A stretch of 64,000 nucleotides of DNA from DATDAH01 sp963725155 (GTDB lineage Bacteria; Actinomycetota; Acidimicrobiia; Acidimicrobiales; DATDAH01), in assembly GCA_963725155.1 (NCBI GenBank), contig CAVRXU010000001.1:1-64000 (forward strand), given 5' to 3'. Below, piece by piece: positions 16,235-24,714 of this stretch (position 1 is the first letter of the stretch; each line of letters starts with the position of its first letter). Made by a program: the position numbers and the translations under genes. Below the pieces are notes generated by a model. It ran no database searches. It had not been told where the DNA came from and saw only the letters and a program-made list of their open reading frames with translations.

Positions 16235-17914
16235 ATGAGGGCCGCGTCGCTGCTCCGGAGCAGCCACGGGCCGTCTCGGCGGATGCTGGTCCTGGCTGCG
16301 CTCACCGGCGCGCTCACCGGTGTCGGCGTGGCCGGGTTCGAGTGGCTGACGCGGGAACAGATCTTCGACCGCATCCTGACTGCACCGCTTGCGGTGCAGG
16401 CGGGTGCTCCTGCGGTGGGTCTGATGTTCGCGGCGGTAGCGCTGCGGTACCTCGGCCGGGGTGCGAGCCCCGCCACCTCCGACGAGTACATCCGCAACTT
16501 CCACCAACCAGGCCGGCCCCTCGACCTCCGCTCGCTCCCGGCCCGCATGGTCGCGGGCGTCGCCACCCTCGGCGCGGGCGGCGCGCTCGGCTTCGAAGGA
16601 CCCTCCCTCTACCTCGGCGCCTCGATCGGCACCATCCTGCAGCGGCTCCGAGGCCGGACGATCCGCCGCGAGGACTCGAAGGTCCTGATGGTGGCCGGGG
16701 CCGCAGCCGGAGTCGCCGCCATCTTCAAAGCGCCCGCCACCGGCGCGATCTTTGCCCTCGAATCGCCCTACCGCGACGACAACGCCCGCCGCATGCTGCT
16801 GCCCGCGCTCCTCGCCGCCGCCACCGGCTACATCACCGCCGTCGCCATCCTCGGCACCACCCCCCTCTTCACCGTCGAAGGCTCCCCGCCCTTCGACTTC
16901 CGCGAGCTCGGCGGCGCCGCCGTCCTCGGCCTGCTCTGCGGTGTGGGTGCCAGGGGGTTCGCCTGGATGCTCGACCGGGCCAAGCACATCGCCAGCGAGT
17001 GGCGTCCCGTTCCGAGGGTCGCGCTCGCCGGCGGATCCCTCCTCGTCTTGGCCGTCGTGTCCCAGCGTCTGTTCGATGCCGACCTCGCGCTCGGGTCGGG
17101 CTACCGGACCCTCGACTGGGTCACCCAACCCGACCACGCCCTCCCCCTCATCGGCGCCCTCTTCACCCTCCGCCTCCTCGCCACCACAGCCACCGTCGCC
17201 GGCGGCGGAGTGGGCGGACTCTTCATCCCCCTCGTCATCGCCGGAGCCCTCGTCGGCGACGGACTCGCCGTCGTCATCCATGACGAAACCACCCTCTTCC
17301 CGCTCATCGGGGTCGCCGCCTTCCTCGGCGCCGGCTACCGCACACCCCTCGCCGGGGTCATGTTCGTCGCCGAAGCCACCGGCCGACCCGGCTTCGTCGT
17401 CCCCGGCCTCATCGCCTCGGTCGCCTCACAGCTCGTCATGGGCGACGTGTCGGTCTCCAAATACCAGACCGCCGGCCGCACCGGTCACCTCGAGCAGCGG
17501 TTCCAGCTCCCGATCACCTCCGCGCTGCGCACCGAGGTCCTCACCGCACCACCCGACATCGACCTGGCCTCGTTCTACGACCACCACCTCATGCTCAGCC
17601 GGGCCGTCGAGATCCCCGTCGTCGACGGCGACGGCTACCTCGGCATGCTCGCCATCGAAGCCCTCGCCGACCTCCCCCGCACCGAATGGTCGACCCACCT
17701 CGTCCGAGAGGTCACCAACACCGACTGGCCCGTCGGGCGGCTGACCTGGACCATCGAACGCGCGCTGCGGGCGATGGACGACCACGCCGTCGAGTCCCTC
17801 CCCGTGCTCGACGACGACGACCGCTTCGTCGGCGTCATCGGCATCGCCGACGTCCTCCGCCTCGATCAGATCCTGCAATCGACCGACACCGGCCCTGACC
17901 TCGACCGGGCGTGA
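16235..17914 (+). CDS. ClC family chloride channel/antiporter with CBS pair
   Basis: 559 residues. About 10-12 membrane segments (residues 15-415) carry ClC landmarks: GAGGALGFEGPSLYLGASIG with the gating-type Glu in FEGP, AGAAAGVAAIFKAPATGAIF, and GGGVGGLFIPLVIAGALVGD with the GLFIP motif. Two CBS domains (about 425-545; VEIPVVDGDGYLGMLAI and VESLPVLDDDDRFVGVIG) should bind nucleotides and gate transport. The first filter motif is weak (GRGASPA in place of GSGIP). Whether it is a channel or an H+ exchanger cannot be decided. Start chosen at the coupled ATG after the MarR stop. Confidence 0.87.
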   Translation: MRAASLLRSSHGPSRRMLVLAALTGALTGVGVAGFEWLTREQIFDRILTAPLAVQAGAPAVGLMFAAVALRYLGRGASPATSDEYIRNFHQPGRPLDLRSLPARMVAGVATLGAGGALGFEGPSLYLGASIGTILQRLRGRTIRREDSKVLMVAGAAAGVAAIFKAPATGAIFALESPYRDDNARRMLLPALLAAATGYITAVAILGTTPLFTVEGSPPFDFRELGGAAVLGLLCGVGARGFAWMLDRAKHIASEWRPVPRVALAGGSLLVLAVVSQRLFDADLALGSGYRTLDWVTQPDHALPLIGALFTLRLLATTATVAGGGVGGLFIPLVIAGALVGDGLAVVIHDETTLFPLIGVAAFLGAGYRTPLAGVMFVAEATGRPGFVVPGLIASVASQLVMGDVSVSKYQTAGRTGHLEQRFQLPITSALRTEVLTAPPDIDLASFYDHHLMLSRAVEIPVVDGDGYLGMLAIEALADLPRTEWSTHLVREVTNTDWPVGRLTWTIERALRAMDDHAVESLPVLDDDDRFVGVIGIADVLRLDQILQSTDTGPDLDRA

Positions 17915-17937
17915 CGGGCGCGCCTCGTCGTCCGCTC

Positions 17938-18438
17938 CTACGGGTTGACGTGTGCCGCGACACGGGCCTCGAGCTTGCTGAAGGCCATCGCCCAGCCGGC
18001 GGCGCCCGGCGACCCGGCAGGGATACCGAGATGGGTCATGACCATCTTGGTGCCGCCGTCGACGGCCTCGAGCTCGACTCGGACCTCGGTGGTGGTCGGG
18101 TGGCCTTCGGGCATGCCCACCTCGGCGGGCGACAGCACCGCGCCCTGTTCGTCAGACATGGCTTCCGTGTAGACGAGTCGCTGGTTCTCGACGACCTCGC
18201 GGTACTCGCCGGTGAACCACATCTGCATCGGCCCGTTCGGGGTCTGGACCTCCATGGACACGAGTCGCGTGCCGCCGACTCGGACGTCCATCTGGGCGAC
18301 GGGGATGGTGGCGCCGTCGGGCCCGTACCAGGCGGCGAAGTGCTGGGGGTCGGTCCACATCTGCCAGATGAGGTTGACCGGCGCGTCGAAGCTGCGTTCG
18401 ATCACGACCGCATCCTGGGGTCCGTTGTCGTTGGTCAT
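17938..18438 (-). CDS. SRPBCC (AHSA1-like) protein
   Basis: 166 residues starting MTNDNGPQDAVVIERSFDAP. The pattern SFDAPVNLIWQMWTDPQHFA AWYGP, then GEYREVVENQRLVYTE, then TTEVRVELEAVDGGTKMVMT is the AHSA1/START-like (SRPBCC) fold, which has a deep ligand cavity. The ATG overlaps the ArsR stop by four bases (ATGA), so the pair is co-translated. ArsR-SRPBCC pairs are common in Actinobacteria; the ligand is usually unknown. Confidence 0.85.
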   Translation of the reverse strand: MTNDNGPQDAVVIERSFDAPVNLIWQMWTDPQHFAAWYGPDGATIPVAQMDVRVGGTRLVSMEVQTPNGPMQMWFTGEYREVVENQRLVYTEAMSDEQGAVLSPAEVGMPEGHPTTTEVRVELEAVDGGTKMVMTHLGIPAGSPGAAGWAMAFSKLEARVAAHVNP

Positions 18439-18797
18439 CGTGGTCCTTTCGTTCGTGGCGGTTGGAGCCGCGTGAGGTACTCGTCCATCCGGTCGAAGCG
18501 GGCCTCCCAGACGGGGCGGTACTGCTCGGCCCAGGTCGAGATCTCCCGGAGGGGTTCGGCGTCGAGGGCACACGGCCGGTACTGGGCCCGGTGGCCCCGT
18601 CGGACCAGCCCGGCGCGCTCGAGCACCTTGATGTGCTTGGAGATCGCGGGCAGCGTGAGGTCGAACGGCTCGGCCAGCTCGTTGACCGTGGCGGCACCGT
18701 CGGCGAGTCGGGCCAGGATCGCTCGCCGGGTCGAGCTGGCCAGCGCCGCGAAGGTCTCGGTCAGCCGGTCCTCGTCGATCGTCACCGTCACGGCCAC
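18435..18797 (-). CDS. ArsR family repressor
   Basis: 120 residues from a GTG. The winged helix reads ALASSTRRAILARLADGAAT, then VNELAEPFDLTLPAISKHIK and VLERAGLVRRGHRAQYRPC, typical of the ArsR subgroup paired with SRPBCC proteins. No metal-binding CxC is seen. The C-terminus (TWAEQYRPVWEARFDRMDEY) is the helical tail of that subgroup. It probably binds the 18-bp palindrome at 18813-18830 just upstream of its start. Confidence 0.88.
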   Translation of the reverse strand: MAVTVTIDEDRLTETFAALASSTRRAILARLADGAATVNELAEPFDLTLPAISKHIKVLERAGLVRRGHRAQYRPCALDAEPLREISTWAEQYRPVWEARFDRMDEYLTRLQPPRTKGPR

Positions 18798-18812
18798 ACC
18801 CGTACTTTCTGC

Positions 18813-18830
18813 ATCAGATAATTAACTGAT
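18813..18830. promoter_or_regulatory. Probable ArsR operator
   Basis: An 18-bp near-perfect palindrome, ATCAGATAATTAACTGAT, with one mismatched pair around a TAATTA centre. It lies 15 bases upstream of the ArsR start codon in a conspicuously AT-rich patch of a GC-rich region. Position and symmetry fit an autoregulatory operator. Confidence 0.65.
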
Positions 18831-18872
18831 TCGGAAACTACAGGACGACAGGCGATTGTCAAGCGCCTGGCA

Positions 18873-19205
18873 TCAGTGGGCTCCTTCGACGAAGGCGAGG
18901 GCCTCGTCGACGAGCCGTTTCCAGGTGCGGCTGCGCTCGGGTGGGATGGCGGCCCATTCCCGGAATCGGCGTCCGGCAGGCGCGAAGGACTGGGCCCGGC
19001 CGGCCTCGACGAGCTGGTCGACGCGGGCTTCGGGGAGCTTCACGAGGAGGTTGCCGGTGGTGCGGTCACAGCTGGCGAAGAAGGCGCCGTGGACGCGGAG
19101 ACACGGCAGGCCCATCATCGTGGACTGCTCGATGCCGGGTCGGGCCAGGACAGGTTCAGCGAGCGCCCAGAACTTGGACTCGCCGGGCGTGCGGGCGGCG
19201 GTCAT
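18873..19205 (-). CDS. MmcQ/YjbR-like protein
   Basis: 110 residues. The segment STMMGLPCLRVHGAFFASCD, then GNLLVKLPEARVDQLVEAGR and a final FREWAAIPPERSRTWKRLVD helix fits the MmcQ/YjbR (also TfoX N-terminal-like) fold, with its mid-protein LVKL strand and conserved W near the C-terminus. Members are small cytoplasmic proteins of unknown activity. The start overlaps the upstream SRPBCC stop by four bases; last gene of a four-gene operon. Confidence 0.75.
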   Translation of the reverse strand: MTAARTPGESKFWALAEPVLARPGIEQSTMMGLPCLRVHGAFFASCDRTTGNLLVKLPEARVDQLVEAGRAQSFAPAGRRFREWAAIPPERSRTWKRLVDEALAFVEGAH

Positions 19206-19669
19206 CGGCGCTCGAGCTCGGCAGGGGTGGGGACCCGTTCATCGAGCAACGGGTCGGGGCCGGGGTCGCGACCTTCGGCTGTGGCGGCGAGGCGGAGGAG
19301 GTAGTTGTCCCAGCCGCCGGCGTGGGCGTCAGCCATGGGACCGGCGAGGCCGCGGTGGACGAGCCGCAGCTCGGTGCCGCCGTTGTGGGGTTCGAGGGTG
19401 ATCTCCACGGTGGTCGATCCAGGTGGGATCTCTACATCGGGTCGTTCCCAGCCGTAGGTGAACACGATGCGGCGGGCGGGCACGAGCTCGACGAACTGCC
19501 CGGCGCAGGTGTCGCCGTTGGCATGCGTCCAGCGGATCGTTCCGCCGACCTGGGCGTCGACCTCGGCGGTGGCGGCCATCCAGCGCACGAGATGTTCGGC
19601 GTCGGTGAGCAGCTCGTAGAGCAGGTCGGCGGGGGCGTTGACCTGGATGGTCCGCTCGACGAGCTTCAC
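19202..19669 (-). CDS. SRPBCC (AHSA1-like) protein, second
   Basis: 155 residues from GTG, MKLVERTIQVNAPADLLYEL. START-like pattern: LLTDAEHLVRWMAATAEVDA, then QFVELVPARRIVFTYGWE and STTVEITLEPHNGGTELRLV. The C-terminal helix (GGWDNYLLRLAATAEG) is typical. GTGA overlap with the ArsR gene upstream and ATGA overlap with the YjbR-like gene downstream. Probably binds a hydrophobic ligand; partner of the adjacent ArsR. Confidence 0.85.
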   Translation of the reverse strand: MKLVERTIQVNAPADLLYELLTDAEHLVRWMAATAEVDAQVGGTIRWTHANGDTCAGQFVELVPARRIVFTYGWERPDVEIPPGSTTVEITLEPHNGGTELRLVHRGLAGPMADAHAGGWDNYLLRLAATAEGRDPGPDPLLDERVPTPAELERR

Positions 19670-20013
19670 GCGGTGTCTCGCTTCGACCGTCGGCGGGTCC
19701 GGTGGGTCGCCTCGGCGGTGGCCGCCAAGGCGTCGAGGTGGTCGCCCCAGAACTCGTCGAGGAACGCGCGGAGGGTGGCGAGCCGCTCCGGGTCGACCCG
19801 ATAGAGACGCCGGTTGGCGTCGACGCGGACGTGGACGAGCCCCGCGTCGCGGAGCACCTTGAGGTGCTGGCTCGCCGCCGACCGAGAGAGCCCCGCGGTC
19901 TCGGCGAGCTCTGACGAGGTTCGCTCGGCGTCCCAGGCGAGGCGGAGCATCGCCCGTCGACCCGGGTGCGAGATGGCCTGCAGCGCGTCTTCGACCGGGT
20001 CTGGGTCGGTCAC
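19666..20013 (-). CDS. ArsR family repressor, second
   Basis: 115 residues from GTG (MTDPDPVEDALQAISHPGRR). The winged helix AMLRLAWDAERTSSELAETA, GLSRSAASQHLKVLRDAGLV, then HVRVDANRRLYRVDPERL is clear. No metal ligand motif. Its GTG overlaps the TIGR03086 stop, and its stop overlaps the next start, so expression is coupled. Likely controls this operon; the palindrome CTAAATTTAG at 20589 is a candidate site. Confidence 0.88.
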   Translation of the reverse strand: MTDPDPVEDALQAISHPGRRAMLRLAWDAERTSSELAETAGLSRSAASQHLKVLRDAGLVHVRVDANRRLYRVDPERLATLRAFLDEFWGDHLDALAATAEATHRTRRRSKRDTA

Positions 20014-20561
20014 GGCGTGCGACCCATGGCGGCCAGGAGCCGATCCTGGGCGCCGGCGTCGTCGGGCACGGTGACCGCGGGGCCGACGATCCCCGCGGCG
20101 CGGCCGCGCTCGGGCATGTCGGGCAGGAACATCGCCGTGCAGGCATCGACGAGCTCGGAGTCGAGATCGCGGGGCTGGTCGGTGGCCGCGGCGAGGTCCC
20201 AGGTGTGGATCAGCAGGTCCATGAACGTGCCCGCCGTCGCCTCCAACACGTTCCACTCGAACCCGAGCGGCGACATGCAGGTTCGTGACAGCGCACCCTG
20301 CTCGGCGAGACCCTGCAGACACTCCTCGACGCCCGAGCGGAAGTCCTCCACCGTGGTGCCCGTCGGCGCGGTCGGCTCGGTGCCGGCCAGGGCGGCGCCG
20401 AGGTAGCGGGTGCCGCCGACGAGGTGGTCGAGCAGGTCCTGCACGGTCCAGTCCGCGCACGGCGTCGACACGTCGAGCTGGTCGGGTCGGACCCCGGCGG
20501 CGACCCGGACGGCGTCGGTGGCGGCTCGGCGGTAGAGATCGACAGGTTCCGGTTGGCTCAT
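20010..20561 (-). CDS. TIGR03086 family (DinB-like) metal-binding protein
   Basis: 183 residues, MSQPEPVDLYRRAATDAVRV. GGAG eight bases upstream supports the ATG over a GTG one codon earlier. The signature VSTPCADWTVQDLLDHLVGG (about 31-50) supplies the first His of the DinB/mycothiol-isomerase-like metal site; TFMDLLIHTWDLAAAT (about 116-131) supplies the second block. TIGR03086 members are often thought to use mycothiol. First gene of the operon with ArsR, SRPBCC and YjbR-like genes; a thiol-dependent detoxification role is plausible but inferred. Confidence 0.87.
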   Translation of the reverse strand: MSQPEPVDLYRRAATDAVRVAAGVRPDQLDVSTPCADWTVQDLLDHLVGGTRYLGAALAGTEPTAPTGTTVEDFRSGVEECLQGLAEQGALSRTCMSPLGFEWNVLEATAGTFMDLLIHTWDLAAATDQPRDLDSELVDACTAMFLPDMPERGRAAGIVGPAVTVPDDAGAQDRLLAAMGRTP

Positions 20562-20588
20562 CACGCGGGCTCCTAGATTCAGAAGATT

Positions 20589-20598
20589 CTAAATTTAG
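20589..20598. promoter_or_regulatory. AT-rich palindrome in operon promoter
   Basis: Perfect palindrome CTAAATTTAG, 28 bases upstream of the TIGR03086 ATG, in an AT-rich patch (about 20576-20612). A likely promoter and ArsR operator region by position; short, so moderate confidence. Confidence 0.45.
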
Positions 20599-20716
20599 TT
20601 GTAGCGCAATTAGACCGAGCTCGCAACGAGTCGACGAGCCGCCAGCTGGTGACCACACCCGCCAGACGCTGGCTCTTCGGGTTGGTTCCGAACAGGTCCT
20701 GTGCCGATCGAGGCAG

Positions 20717-21853
20717 ATGGCCTACATCGTCGAACGCAAGAGCCGCTTCTATGTCGTCGCCTACGACGGCACCGACCCCACCACGGGCCGAGAACGCCGC
20801 CGCTGGCACCCCGCTGGTCACAGCCGAGCAGACGCTGAAGCCATCGCTGCCCGGCTCGACACGATTGCCGAGGCTGAAGCAACGATCTCGACCGGCCAGC
20901 TCACGTTCGGCCGCTACCTGACCGAGCAGTTCATGCCGATGCGCAGGAACCGACTCCAGTCCACAACCGCCTACCGGTACCAATGGATGATCGAGCACTA
21001 CATCGCGCCAGTTCTCGGCTCGATGCCGTTGCGCTCAGTCCGACCCGAACACCTCGACCGCCTCTACGCCGAACTGCTCGCCACCGGCGGGGTGAAGAAG
21101 GCCGGTCTCGCACCCAAGACCGTCTACGACGTCCACGTCGTGATCCGCACCGCCTTCACCCAAGCGGTCCGCCAGCACCTCGTCACCGCGAACCCCGCAC
21201 TTGGCGCACAGCCGCCACGCTCCCGGTTGCGACAGCGCAGCGGCCCGGAGTGCTGGACCGCCCAACAACTCAGCCAATTCCTCGCTGCGACACGGCACCT
21301 CCGGCTGCATCCAGCCCTGCATCTCGCGGCGTTCACCGGGATGCGCCGCGGCGAGGTCGCCGGGCTCCGCTGGGGTGACTGGCACACGTCCACGCACCGG
21401 CTCTCCATCGCCAGGAGCCGCCAGGTGGTCGCCGGACGCTCCGTCGAGGTCGCAGTGAAGACTCGAACGAGCCGGCGTTGCATCGACCTGGATGCCGACA
21501 CCGAACGGGTGCTGCGTTCGTGGCGGCGACGGCAGGAACGCGAGGGCCACCCGGTCGGGACGACTGATCCGATGTTCACCAACGCCAAAGGGCAACCGGT
21601 GCACCCCGAATCGATCTACCAGCTCTTCCACCGCCAGGTCCGGCGCCTCGACATGCCGCCCATCTGCTTCCACGGGCTGCGCCACACCCACGCATCGCTC
21701 CTCGTCGCCGCCGGCACACCCATCAAGGTCGTGTCCGAACGGCTCGGCCACGCCAACCCTGGCTTCACCATGGCCACCTACCAACACGTCATGCCCGGCA
21801 TGGGCGCCGAAGCCGCCGACCGGTTCAGCCAACTGCTCGTCACCACCCGGTAG
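20717..21853 (+). CDS. Tyrosine recombinase/integrase
   Basis: 378 residues from ATG (MAYIVERKSRFYVVAYDGTD). An Arm-type N-terminal beta domain (1-60), SAM-like core-binding domain (about 62-165) and catalytic domain (about 175-375). Catalytic set visible: R210 in TGMRRGE, K249 in VKTRTSRR, H319 and R322 in FHGLRHTH, H345 in ERLGHAN, Y355 in MATYQHV. Complete and apparently functional. The gene ends 140 bp from the CCA end of the initiator tRNA, the usual place for an integrase using a tRNA 3' end as attB. No excisionase gene is recognised. Confidence 0.92.
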   Translation: MAYIVERKSRFYVVAYDGTDPTTGRERRRWHPAGHSRADAEAIAARLDTIAEAEATISTGQLTFGRYLTEQFMPMRRNRLQSTTAYRYQWMIEHYIAPVLGSMPLRSVRPEHLDRLYAELLATGGVKKAGLAPKTVYDVHVVIRTAFTQAVRQHLVTANPALGAQPPRSRLRQRSGPECWTAQQLSQFLAATRHLRLHPALHLAAFTGMRRGEVAGLRWGDWHTSTHRLSIARSRQVVAGRSVEVAVKTRTSRRCIDLDADTERVLRSWRRRQEREGHPVGTTDPMFTNAKGQPVHPESIYQLFHRQVRRLDMPPICFHGLRHTHASLLVAAGTPIKVVSERLGHANPGFTMATYQHVMPGMGAEAADRFSQLLVTTR

Positions 21854-21956
21854 ACGTCTACCGGCTCAACCGCCCGCGAACCCAGCAACGACACGGACCG
21901 GCCGCACCGGTCGGTAGACCGACCCGGTAGACGCGCCCCTCAGCCGACAACGACGA

Positions 21957-21986
21957 AGGCCCGGAATCCCTTGAGATTCCGGGCCT
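21957..21986. terminator. Bidirectional hairpin terminator
   Basis: Perfect 12-bp arms AGGCCCGGAATC and GATTCCGGGCCT with a 6-base loop, between the 3' end of the integrase gene and the 3' end of the tRNA. Could end transcription from both sides. No strong U-run follows. Confidence 0.7.
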
Positions 21987-21992
21987 CGTGCT

Positions 21993-22069
<77 letters not shown>

Positions 22070-22268
22070 GGAGGGAGGGTAACCAGCGCTCGACGGAACG
22101 CCAATCGGTCGGACGGGCCCAGGGCGTAGGGTGACGATGAACTTCGACATGCCGGAGTGGGTCTGGACCTTGCCCGCACCGCCATCTCCCGAGATCTGTC
22201 GTTCAACGGCTGTCAGGAGCGGCGATGCGCAGCAAGCAGGTCCCGGATTCCGGGGCGACGCCCTAGCC

Positions 22269-22934
22269 ATGTGCTTCGCGCCCGAGGCCGACCTGGTGAC
22301 CGGGGTGGCGGTCGGCGTCGTGGCCATCGACGCCCTGCGTAACGTCGAGCGGCGAGCGGAACTGCCCCTGGCGACCATCCCCTTGGTGCTCGCCGGCCAC
22401 GCGCTGATCGAGTCGGTCGTGTGGGTCGGCCTCGAAGGCCATGTCCGGGAGGCGGTGTGGCGGACGGCCCTCTGGCTGTACCTGGTGATCGCGTTCTCCG
22501 TGCTGCCCGTCCTGGTGCCGGTGGCCGTCGGCGCCCTGGAGCCGGTCACCCGCCGGAGGCAGGTCGCGATCTTCACGGCCGTGGGCGCGGTGGTCTCGAC
22601 GGTCCTGACGTACGCGATCGTCCGGGGTCCCGTCGACGCGACGATCGAGGGCCACCACATCCGCTACGAGGTCGACCTCTGGCACGGTGGGCTCATCGTC
22701 GGGCTCTACCTCCTCGCCACGTGCGGGTCACTGCTTTGGTCGTCGCAACGTCACGTCCAGTGGTTCGGCGTCGCCAGCCTCGTGGCCGCCGGCGTCCTGC
22801 TCTGGTTCGACAAGTCCGCCTTCGTCTCGTTGTGGTGCGCCTGGGCGGCCATCACCAGCGTGGCGATCTGCATCCACCTCCGGCACGTGAACCGAGCAGC
22901 TCGTCAGGATGGCCTCGTGGCGTCCGCTCGCTGA
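22269..22934 (+). CDS. DUF6629 family membrane protein
   Basis: 221 residues starting MCFAPEADLVTGVAVGVVAI, which matches the conserved family start MCFS-TADL--G; the open frame extends upstream but without similarity. About seven membrane helices follow (PLATIPLVLAGHALIESVVW, LWLYLVIAFSVLPVLVPVAV and others), with charged loops. Integral membrane protein of unknown function. First gene to the right of the tRNA. Confidence 0.8.
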   Translation: MCFAPEADLVTGVAVGVVAIDALRNVERRAELPLATIPLVLAGHALIESVVWVGLEGHVREAVWRTALWLYLVIAFSVLPVLVPVAVGALEPVTRRRQVAIFTAVGAVVSTVLTYAIVRGPVDATIEGHHIRYEVDLWHGGLIVGLYLLATCGSLLWSSQRHVQWFGVASLVAAGVLLWFDKSAFVSLWCAWAAITSVAICIHLRHVNRAARQDGLVASAR

Positions 22935-22975
22935 GACCTGGCCGCGCGGGGCGGCCACGTGACAGGGTGCGCCCC

Positions 22976-23458
22976 ATGACCTCACGAGAGGACTTCAGCG
23001 ACGAGGAGTGGTTCCGGGTCCGAGCCGCGCCCTGGCAGGCCGCCATGGGGCTGATCGAGGCCGCGCCGACAGGGACCTTCGCCACCGGGCGAGAACTGCG
23101 GGCCGTCGAAGAGGAGCTCCGGCGCGCCAGGGACGAGGCGGACGGGCTGGTCCGCCTCGTGGCTGCCGCCCTGGCCGACGACGACGACGAGGACACCGGC
23201 ACGCCGCCCGACGAAGCCGGTGGCGAGGAGCTCGAGGCCCTCCCCGACCGCGTCCTGGCGGCGATGGGCGTCTTGGCGGACCTCCTCGGCGCGAAGGTCG
23301 ACGCCGCCGAGTCCGAGGCCTACCGTCGCTGGTTGGTCGGGTTGGCCGCCACCGCGGCGAGCGCGGCGAAGGAGCGGGTGGCCGGGCTGGCCGGCCGCAA
23401 GGTCAGCGACGCGGAGCAGGCCTACCTCGACCGGCTCCACGAAGCCCTCGCCGTCTGA
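22976..23458 (+). CDS. Hypothetical helical protein
   Basis: 160 residues (MTSREDFSDEEWFRVRAAPW...). Mostly helical, with an acidic centre (ADDDDEDTGTPPDEAGGEE) linking two helical parts; the second (DRVLAAMGVLADLLGAKVDA, then AESEAYRRWLVGLAATAASA) has a heptad-like pattern. No signal peptide or membrane span. No family recognised. It lies 41 bp after DUF6629 and 33 bp before an SRPBCC gene on the same strand. Confidence 0.7.
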   Translation: MTSREDFSDEEWFRVRAAPWQAAMGLIEAAPTGTFATGRELRAVEEELRRARDEADGLVRLVAAALADDDDEDTGTPPDEAGGEELEALPDRVLAAMGVLADLLGAKVDAAESEAYRRWLVGLAATAASAAKERVAGLAGRKVSDAEQAYLDRLHEALAV

Positions 23459-23491
23459 CCGCCGCCGCGATCCCGGCCTACGGTCCCGGGC

Positions 23492-23953
23492 ATGCAGGAC
23501 TCGGTCACCGTCCACATCGACGCCCCACCGGAGGCCGTGTGGGCCCTCGTCAGCGACGTCACCCAGATCGGCAGGTACAGCCCGGAGACCTTCGAAGCGG
23601 AATGGATCGAAGGGGCGACCGGGCCGGTTGTGGGCGCCAAGTTCCGGGGCCACGTGAAGCGCAACGGCCGAGGCCCGACCTACTGGGCCCCGTGCACGGT
23701 GGTCGTGGCCGAGCCCAACAAGGAGTTCGCCTTCACCGTCGGGATGGGCTCTGAGGACAAGGCCCTCAACCGGTGGGGCTACGTGCTCGAGCCATCCGGT
23801 GGGGGCACCGACGTCACCGAGTCGTTCCGACTCACGCCGAAGCTGGCCCTCCGCGTCTACTGGGCGCTCCTCGGTTGGGCGCGGGGGCGCACGAACCGGA
23901 ACGGCATGCAGACGACGCTCGAACGGATGAAGGCCGAGCTGGAAGGCTCCTGA
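23492..23953 (+). CDS. SRPBCC/polyketide cyclase-like protein
   Basis: 153 residues. MQDSVTVHIDAPPEAVWALV, SDVTQIGRYSPETFEAEWIE, and later STRANDS such as WAPCTVVVAEPNKEFAFTVG followed by a long C-terminal helix (NGMQTTLERMKAELEGS) give the START-like fold. Of the polyketide cyclase/dehydrase type rather than AHSA1. Soluble lipid- or small-ligand-binding protein; ligand unknown. Confidence 0.8.
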   Translation: MQDSVTVHIDAPPEAVWALVSDVTQIGRYSPETFEAEWIEGATGPVVGAKFRGHVKRNGRGPTYWAPCTVVVAEPNKEFAFTVGMGSEDKALNRWGYVLEPSGGGTDVTESFRLTPKLALRVYWALLGWARGRTNRNGMQTTLERMKAELEGS

Positions 23954-23981
23954 GGGAACGGCGACGCCTACCCTCGCCGCC

Positions 23982-24710
23982 GTGCAGCGCTTCGAAGGAC
24001 GGACGGCTCTGGTCAGCGGGGCGGGCGGAGGCATCGGGCGGGCCACCGCCGAGCGGCTGGCTGCCGAGGGGGCGACCGTCGTCTGTGCCGACCTCGACCT
24101 CGCCGCCGCCGAGGCCAGCGCCGCCACGGTCGAGCGGGCCACATCGGTCGTCCTCGACGTCACCGACCCCGCGTCCTGTCGGGACGCCGTCGGCGCCGCC
24201 GGCCCACTGGACCTGCTCGTCAACCTGGCGGGGGTGGGTGCCTTCTCGCGCACGGCCGACCTGGGCTTGGAGCAGTGGGAGCACACCCTGAGGGTCAACC
24301 TCACCGGGACCTTCCTGCTCTGCCAGGCCGCCCTCGAGCCGTTGCTCGACCGGAAGGGGGCCATCGTCAACATGGCCTCGCTGGCCGGGCTGCGGGCCAC
24401 CCCGTACAACGCCGCCTACTGCGCGTCGAAGGGGGGCGTGGTCATGTTCACCCGCTCCCTCGCCGTCGAGTTGGCCAAGACCGGTGTCCGGGTCAACTGC
24501 GTCTGCCCGGGATCGGTCGACACCGCCTTCCTCCGGGGCTTCGAGATCCCCGAAGAGGTCGACATGGACCTCCTGGCCCGGGCCGCGGCTCCCAACGGCC
24601 GGGTGGCCACGCCCGGTGACATCGCCGCCGCCATCGCCTACCTCGGCTCCGACGACGCCGCCATGGTCACGGGCACGGCCCTGGTGGTCGACGGCGGGGC
24701 ACTGGCGTAG
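23982..24710 (+). CDS. SDR family oxidoreductase
   Basis: 242 residues from GTG. Cofactor motif SGAGGGIGRAT (about 11-21), NLAGVG (about 81-86), catalytic Ser in MASLAG, and YCASK with Tyr and Lys (about 147-151); ends with the usual VVDGGALA. D37-D39 after the second strand (CADLDL) favours NAD(H). Length is normal for a classical SDR. The TetR gene starts five bases beyond the stop, suggesting co-transcription. Confidence 0.87.
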   Translation: MQRFEGRTALVSGAGGGIGRATAERLAAEGATVVCADLDLAAAEASAATVERATSVVLDVTDPASCRDAVGAAGPLDLLVNLAGVGAFSRTADLGLEQWEHTLRVNLTGTFLLCQAALEPLLDRKGAIVNMASLAGLRATPYNAAYCASKGGVVMFTRSLAVELAKTGVRVNCVCPGSVDTAFLRGFEIPEEVDMDLLARAAAPNGRVATPGDIAAAIAYLGSDDAAMVTGTALVVDGGALA

Positions 24711-24714
24711 GCCC

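Noticed and set aside
16121..17281. Minus-strand frame opposite the ClC gene
   Set aside because: Glu/Gly/Arg-rich shadow; ClC motifs are on the plus strand.
20285..20716. Longer N-terminus for the integrase
   Set aside because: The upstream frame is Arg/Pro-rich and antisense to the TIGR03086 gene; the integrase Arm domain starts naturally at 20717.
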